A stretch of DNA of 64,000 bases from Monarcha castaneiventris obscurior (lineage: Eukaryota > Chordata > Aves > Passeriformes > Monarchidae): contig JAMPIT010000493.1 in assembly GCA_026261815.1 (NCBI GenBank), positions 3,985,501 through 4,049,500 of the forward strand, read 5' to 3'. Of the stretch, positions 47,231-64,000 are shown one piece after another. The stretch's first letter is position 1. Each line of letters begins with the position of its first letter. The notes under the pieces are model-generated. The model searched no databases. It was not told where the DNA came from and saw nothing but the letters and a program-made list of their open reading frames with translations. The translations under genes were made by a program, and so were the position numbers.

Positions 47231-50200
47231 CTTCCCACCTCTGGCCTAAAAAGCAGGAATAGCTCAGAGGGGGAGGTTTAGAACCACTTTCAAAGGGTGC
47301 CATTTCCGTGTCTGTTGTACAGCTTTCATGTTCCCCGGTGCCCTCCATTCAAATCCAGACCCGGGTCCGAGCGTGTGCTTGGAATTTCCAGGCACTGCCA
47401 CACATTGGGATCTTCCTCAAACTCCTCCACTGCTGAGCAACCGAGGTGCTGGGGTTACTAAGGTTAAAATTCTTGCTCTGGAAATGATCTTGTCTCTGCC
47501 TCGCTGGGCTGCAGGACATTGCCGGCCGTGCACAGCACAGACACGGCGCTTTGCCCCAGGCTCACACGCTGTGCATGAGGATTAGTGACTCTCATCCCTG
47601 CCCGTGGTCAGTGCAGGGAGCGATGCCGGTGCCCGAATGACTAAAGAGCAGCATCAAAGCCTCTGAATTACCTTCAGTGCTTGCCTTTTTCCACAGAAGC
47701 AGGAGAAGGTCTAATTTTCTCAGAGCATCAAATTAAGTCGGGGAAGGTGAGGTCTGGCCAGCAGAATTAGCTGTGGCAGACACATTCATCCTGCTCTGGT
47801 GCCTGCCTGTGACACAGAAGCACTTGATGCTGAATCAGGCAACAGCAGCTCAAATTTGGAGCTTTGCAGGAGGTTTATGTGTGAGTGAAAAGCATTTGGG
47901 GCTCTGGGCTGGAAGCTGCAGTTTGGGGTATGAGCCCCTTGGCTCAAATGTTCTTGGCTGCTGCACCCTCTGCCCTCACAGATGGGCTGGGAGGTGTTTT
48001 GCAGGGGCTGTCACCGTTCTGTCCCCTGCCTTAGTCACCCAGGAGGGGTTTGTCTCCTCTCCCCAATGCCCTGTGGTGCAGGCAGAGCCCTTCCAGGAGC
48101 TGGGTTTGGTTGGTGTTTGGAAGCATGGTCCTTCCTAGCTGGTGTGAGCATCCTCCTTCCTGAGGGCCTCCAGGTCTTGCCAGATGGGGTGCTCCAGCCT
48201 GGGCCCCTCTTCTCTGAACGCTGCTGCTTCAGTCAGCTCTTTGTGCTGGGGCTGTTCTCCCAAGCAGGAGCATCTGTGAGCTGTTCAGGGCACGTGTTCC
48301 AGTCGGCCACCACCTGCAATTCACCATCCTGCAGGTATTTTTCACATGGCAGGGCCATTGCCTTGCACCTGAGCTTGGAGAGCAAATCTGCCCTCATGTT
48401 TGACTTTCCATCATCCTGCCACGGGCCAGTTGCCTGGTGCTTTATCCCAGCATTTGCACAGGATGGTCCCTTCTCCAGGGCACTCCTGTTTGGGCAAAGC
48501 AGCTTTGAAAGAAACGCTCCAAAAGCTCTGATCTCCCACCCTGATTCCCTGGGTTCCTTCTCCAGCTGTTCCGTGTGTGAAGGCTGCCTCTCCAGGCAGG
48601 TGTTTAATTACCTCATTGCCTCGTTAATGATCTAGGACACATCTTGTTCAGATCCAATCACTCTGTTTGGGAGCAGCTCCCTTCAGCCGTGTCACTGGAT
48701 AATAAAGCCAAATTTGCAGGCTGCATCCTGTAAGTTATAAGCAAGTTTTCCAGACAAAGTGTCCTGAGAATCTGCCATTAGTGAATTTATTTAGTGCTAT
48801 TACAGCCTTGCTAATCCTCTGGGGAGAGGAAAATTAGGCTAACGCATTACCTGCTGCAGGGAATTGCCCTGATGTCCTGCTCGTTAGCTCTGGGGCTTGA
48901 ACTCAGAAGGAGCTGCGGGATGCTGGAATGAGGCTGGAGAGGCCGTGGGGTGGGAAGCAGGCAGCTCCTTTTGATGTCTGAAGGGTCTGGAGATGAGTAG
49001 TCCACAACAGCCCTGGGACTGGGCTGTTAAGGAGATGGCGTGGTGGGAATGTCCTCTGTATTTAGGGAGACTCAAAGGAGCAGGACAAGGGCTGCCCATT
49101 TGTGCCGTGCTGGCTTGGGCCACCTCTGGTTTCTGGGGAAAGATCCCTTGGAGCTGAGCTGGCTCTGCATCCAGAGCCCCCTGACCTCTGCAGACCCTTC
49201 ATGGTGCTGAGCCTGCCCCAACCTGGGAAGGTTTTTAATGGGTTTTAATTCCACCTGCAGGGAGGAGAAGTCCTGGGGCCTTCGCACTTCTCCTCTGCTT
49301 ATCAGCTGGCAAAGATAAGGCAAAGCAAAACAAGGTTTGAGGACCCAGTAATTTTAGACTCCAGAAAATCAAGTGCATTATTTTCCCAGTGGTGAGGCAG
49401 TTTTTTTCAACTAGGCTGTTCTGAGGCTCTGGAAATTCACTTTGGCTTGTATGAAAACTGCTCCACGAGGGGGAGAAAGGGCTGGAATGGGAATTGTATG
49501 AAAAGGTGCCATCCTTGGTGTCTGCAGGGCAAACAGAGGCTGATGTGCGTGTGGGACCAGGCTCTGATTCCTCCCCAGGTGGTGTCTGGGGGCCCTGTTT
49601 TCATGCTCCACTGTTCTCCGTGGCTTTGGAGACCCTCAGAAGGGTTTCCCTGTGGCTGAGGTCAGCTCAAGTGTCACAGGCTCAGTCTCCAGTTGCAAAG
49701 ACCAGGTATTCTTTGTAAGTCTTGGCCTGGGCTGCCTGTACCTGCTGGTGCTGCTTCCAAACCAGCAGCACCTCCACAGAGCAGAGCCCCCCTCGTGCAT
49801 GCAGAGGGCTCCCTGGGGATGTGGTGGTGGGTGCTGCTGGCAAGAGGGGCCCTTGGTTTTATTTGGTGTAAATATGGGTCATCACGAGCAGGGGCTTTCC
49901 AGGGTGTGGGGATGCACAAAGTGCTTTCCCAGAGGTGTTTTATGAACAGCTCCAGGCTGTTTCCAGGAGACCAAACCCCAACCACCCTCTGCATCTGTGC
50001 TCGCTGCTTGTTCCTGTGTTTCTCCTCCGACTTCCCAATGGTTCAGTTTGTTGTCAGGGTCCTTCCCTTGCTCTGCTGTGGCACCCACTACTCTAAAGGG
50101 ACATTTAGGACCTTAAAAGTGGAGTTTTCCCTGCAGTGTCTGGCCAGGAGCAGCTCTGGGTGGTGTGATGACATGGGAGGTTTGTGCACTGCTTTGATTT

Positions 50201-53200
50201 TGTTGCATCACTTCCCAGGGGGATGATTTCAGAAATGAAGAAGTTCAAAAGCAAGAGGTGAAATGGAAAGAAAACTGATCTGAAGGAATGGTGTGCAGAG
50301 GGTGATCAGGAGAGGAGAGGCACAACAGGGGAGGCAAGTTGGTTGTCATCCAGGAAAGCAAAGGGTCTTCACAAGTAACAGTAAATCATTTATGGGCCAT
50401 GCTCACCTGGCATCTCCTCTGTAAAATCCTAACAGAGAGGCCAAGCTGATAACGAAGGCACGCCATCCTCCAGCCTCTGCCAACCTCTCATGAAAGTTTA
50501 GCCCGGGATGGTTCCTGAAATCGTCCTGCCCTGAAATGTTACGTGCTCACCGAGGTCCTCTAGGCAGCTGTGCCTGCTATCTGTCCCTGCAGGCGACTGC
50601 TGAGCCGTGTGAGCAGCAGGAGGCAGCTGCTGGTGCTGTGACTGCCCTGTAAAACCAGGCATCTGCATCCTGGCACAGCTCCCGGCCACGGGGATAAACC
50701 CTGTCCTGGAAAACGAGTGAAGTGATTATGGTGTGACTTCCCATAGCATCTCCTGTTGTGTCTGGAGCCCTGCAGGAGCAGCCAGCCCCAGGTCTATTCC
50801 CCCAGGAGATGTGTCTCAGCCCCCAAACAGAGCTGGAGCCCAGCTGGGAATGTGCCTGGGCAAGGCACAGCCTGCTTGGGGATTGGCTTTGCCTGTGGAT
50901 CAGCGGCGGCGTTTCCAGGCTGGAATAACTGGGATGAAACGAAGGCTGCCCACCCCTGCCCCATCTCCCGTGGGGACAGCAGCTCTGCCAGCTGTGGCAG
51001 GGGCAGCTCTGTCCCCGTTGCAGCACAGAGTGATCCTGTGGGAGGTGGAGCTGGGTGGGGGCTGCCTGATTGCAGAGGTCCGGAGATGGGGGCCCTTGGC
51101 AGTGCTGCTGGGATGGTCTCCTCACAGACCTGTGCTCAGGTTCCAGCTGCAGGGGGCAGGTAGGTCCTGCCCAGGGTTTGGGGCCCAGGTCCCAGTGCCA
51201 AGTGCAGCTGTGTGGGTGGCTGTGGTGGAGAACTGGTTGAACTGGTCTCCTTGCCTGTTGCTTCTTGCAGGGTCTGGGTTAACCACCGTGCTCTGCCCTG
51301 GCACGGCTCGGGCCGGTCTGGGCAAAGCCCACGGAGGATCTGGAAGTGACCTGGGCTGAATCCACCAGAGCCTCTCACAAGTGTGAGGATCTGTCATAAT
51401 CTCTGGAGGATTCCTGCAGCGACTTCCTCTTCCCCTGAGCAGAGCTTGGTGTCCATCACAGAGCAGGGGAGGCTCAGGCAGCAGCAGAATATTCCTTGTG
51501 TGCCCCAGGTGTTGGGCCGCAGCAGCAGCAACTTCTGGGCTGGATGCTGTGCCAGGGCTGCTGGGGTGGCAGGACTCATCACCCTAGAGCCATCCTCTGC
51601 TGCCAGTCTTTTCTCCTGAGGCTGGGATGGGGCTTTGCTGAGGGCTGGGCAAGCCCTGCTCCTCCAAGGCTGAGCAGGCAGCCAGGAGCTGCCCCTCGCA
51701 TGGACTCTGCTCTCCTCCTCCCCTGTGTGGCTGAGCGAGGGAGAGGCAGCTCGAGGCAGGCTGGGTGCTCAGTGTCACTCCTGCACCAGGGCTCAGCACC
51801 AGGCAGGACCTGGCCTGGCTTCCCAGCTCGTGTCTCACACAGTCTGTGAGCAGTGCCCTGCCAAGGACGCTGCTCTCCTCCCAGAGATTATCCCTGTGTT
51901 TGTGTGTCCTGTCTGAGTGGCACAGAGGCTGCTGCTGCCTGCCAGGCCTGTGTCTGTGTGTGCACAGGGCTGACAGCGCAGGCTGCTGCCTTTGTAACCC
52001 TCTGTGTGTCCCAGGGATCCTCCCCAGGCAGGGACTTGGCCGGGGGAAGGATCCCAGCTGTGTTTTGTTACACAGAGGAGAGGAAGGTGCTGTCAGAGCT
52101 GTGCAGGTGAGGAGCCCCAGCCCTCGGCCCCAGGCTGCTCCAGGGTGATGGATGGCTCGGGGAGCAGCCTGTCCAGGACTATGGCATGTGCTTGCTCTAC
52201 TCCTGGTGCTCATTCTTAGAACTTCCTCCACGTGCCAGGGGCTGTTTTCCAGGGGATTACAGGCAGTTGATCTTGTTTAATTTAGTTTCCTTTGAATCTA
52301 CAGGGAATTAATTCCCTCCTGGCCCATGCAAACAGCAGCCCCACACAGAAGAGCTTGTCCCATGCTCCTGTTTTGTGTGGGTACAAAATCAGGTCTATGT
52401 GCTTTCAGCTCTCATCCCTGGCAAGGCTTCAGGTCACTTAAAGCCTTGGAATGCCAATGACAGGGACTGGCCCTGGTCTGGGGGTCCTCCTGGTGCCCTC
52501 CAGCAGCTCTGGGCAAAGAGCATCACTGCTGTCACCAGTCAGTGGGATGGCAATGGCAAAGGGCTGATCTCCCAGCAACCACTTTCCATCCTGTCTGTCT
52601 CTTTCCCTCTCTCCTGAGACAAGTGTGATTTAAAGAGGACAAAGAGGTCACCCAGGAAGGGACAATGGACCCCAGGCCTTTTCCTCTGGTCCTGGGTTGT
52701 CCTTGGACCACACAAAGCAGGGAAGAACAGCCACAAACCTGTGTTGGCATCACTGGTGTCTAGCTGGTGCTTATGTGGGGGCTGTGACCCCCATCTTCTC
52801 CTGTCCCCTTCCTCCTCCATCCTCTGCCCTCCCTCCCTGGTCCTGCACTGGGCAGGATCCCATGTTGCTGTGGGGTCTGTGCTGGATCAGCCTGAAACAC
52901 AGGGTTCATGGTTTGTGGGGACCTTTGAACTTGGCTTTGTCTGAAACCAGCAGGTAGCCAGCCCTGGCTGTGGCTAAGGAGAGCTGGGCAGCCCTGCTGG
53001 GCAGCTCGGCCGGGACGGGCATCCCCGGGAGCCACGGAGATGCCAGGGCGTTGCTGGGCTTACTGGGAACCACCTGGGGCTCTGAAAGAGAGGGGAAAGA
53101 GCTGCCCAGAGGCAAAGCCTGGTCTAAGGTCTTGTGTAGACAGGGTGCCTGGGCAGAGCCTCAGACCCAGATCTTTGGGGCTGGGTTTGTCCCAGAGCCT

Positions 53201-53860
53201 GAATCCCGCTGGCTGAGGCTCCTGTGATGCTGTGCTGGAGCCGCTGACCTTCCCTCTGCCGTGAGCCCTCGGTGCTCTCCTGGGAGCCAGGGCCACCCTG
53301 TGCTGAGCCTGGGCCAAAAGTTTACTGGACTGCAGGATAACATCACGTTCTGAGAATTGCTGTTGCCCAAACTGCTGCTGCCACCTTGGAAACCACTCTG
53401 TTGGCTTTGTCCGTGGGGATTCTGCTGTTCTATAGAGTTTTAAACAGCCGCTGCAAGGAGATGCTTTAAAACGTGTTTCAGAGGCTGCAGTGCACTCCCT
53501 CCAAGTCGTGCTCCCAGGCTTTTCCTAAAGTGCTCTCTGCCCCTCTGCCGGGGAGCTGCTGCTCGGCTGTGGCTGTGTGAGCCCAAACGCCCTCCGAGCC
53601 AGGGCGAGGTCTCCCGTTCTCCCTCTGGGGCGCTGCTCTTTCCACCCTGAACTGGTTTTTCGAGTCATTTTTTCAGATGTGCCTCCATCTCTGCCGCTGC
53701 TGCTGCTCACCTGCGTTCGGGGAGGAGCCTCCCAGGAGCTGCTCTTTACTGCGCCGCCGACCGTCCCTCGCCGAGTCCTGTCCTTCCATCCCGACAGAGC
53801 GGAGCAGGGAGCAGGGAGCCGCTGTGCAGACCCCGGGACACCAGCTGGGACCTGGCCAAC

Positions 53861-63999
<10,139 letters not shown>

Positions 64000-64000
64000 C

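Larger units (their letters stand above)
43054..53860. other. Spacer between SRP68 and EVPL
   Basis: About 10.8 kb, starting with the SRP68 3' UTR and ending with the EVPL 5' region. No frame on either strand carries a protein I recognise, and none shows exon-like conservation signals. It contains the two poly(A) signals above and a GC/CpG-rich block at about 46480-47230. The longest open frame, 46399-47061, falls in that GC-rich block and looks like chance. No tRNA or known small RNA was noticed. Confidence 0.55.

Noticed and set aside
48130..48300. Possible further CR1-like or retroelement sequence
   Set aside because: Some words look repeat-like, but I could not match a consensus with confidence; a RepeatMasker run would settle it.

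Overview
The window is vertebrate nuclear DNA, almost certainly from a bird. Every gene is split by GT-AG introns with conserved vertebrate protein sequence. The few interspersed repeats I recognise are 3' ends of CR1 LINEs, the typical avian retroposon. Introns are short, and the spacers carry GC-rich minisatellites as on avian microchromosomes. The gene order EXOC7 - GALR2 - SRP68 - EVPL is the human 17q25 order read in reverse; from general knowledge this block lies on chicken chromosome 18. I cannot name the species.

Layout. (1) 1-16810, + strand: the last 17 coding exons of EXOC7 (Exo70, exocyst), entered inside an exon and complete to the stop. It includes three frame-preserving cassette-type exons. 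(2) 16811-22801: convergent spacer with the EXOC7 and GALR2 3' ends. I see no trace of ZACN, which sits here in human. (3) 22802-25268, - strand: a complete two-exon GALR2 (galanin receptor 2, 373 residues). (4) 25269-30031: the divergent GALR2/SRP68 promoter spacer. It holds at least four unrelated tandem-repeat arrays: an irregular 40-50 bp repeat, a 19-bp x 15 array, a 63-bp x 3 array, and a block of about 0.8 kb with 31-bp units plus a perfect (CCCAT)19 tract. (5) 30032-43053, + strand: SRP68, 16 coding exons, about 616 residues. The exon 1 splice donor is not canonical. (6) 43054-53860: spacer with SRP68 poly(A) signals and a GC/CpG-rich block but no gene I can support. (7) 53861 to the end, + strand: the first eight coding exons (296 codons) of EVPL (envoplakin), running off the window.

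The four genes are neighbours by ancestry and do not form a pathway: vesicle tethering (EXOC7), a neuropeptide receptor (GALR2), co-translational targeting to the ER (SRP68) and the epidermal cornified envelope (EVPL).

I found no new multi-gene system. The least ordinary parts are the GALR2-SRP68 promoter spacer with its clustered arrays and strand-composition flip, the odd SRP68 exon 1 (donor without GT, in-frame 9-bp repeat, YY1-type element on the start codon), and the missing ZACN. All coordinates were read by eye from splice consensus, reading frame and remembered protein similarity; no alignment was run.
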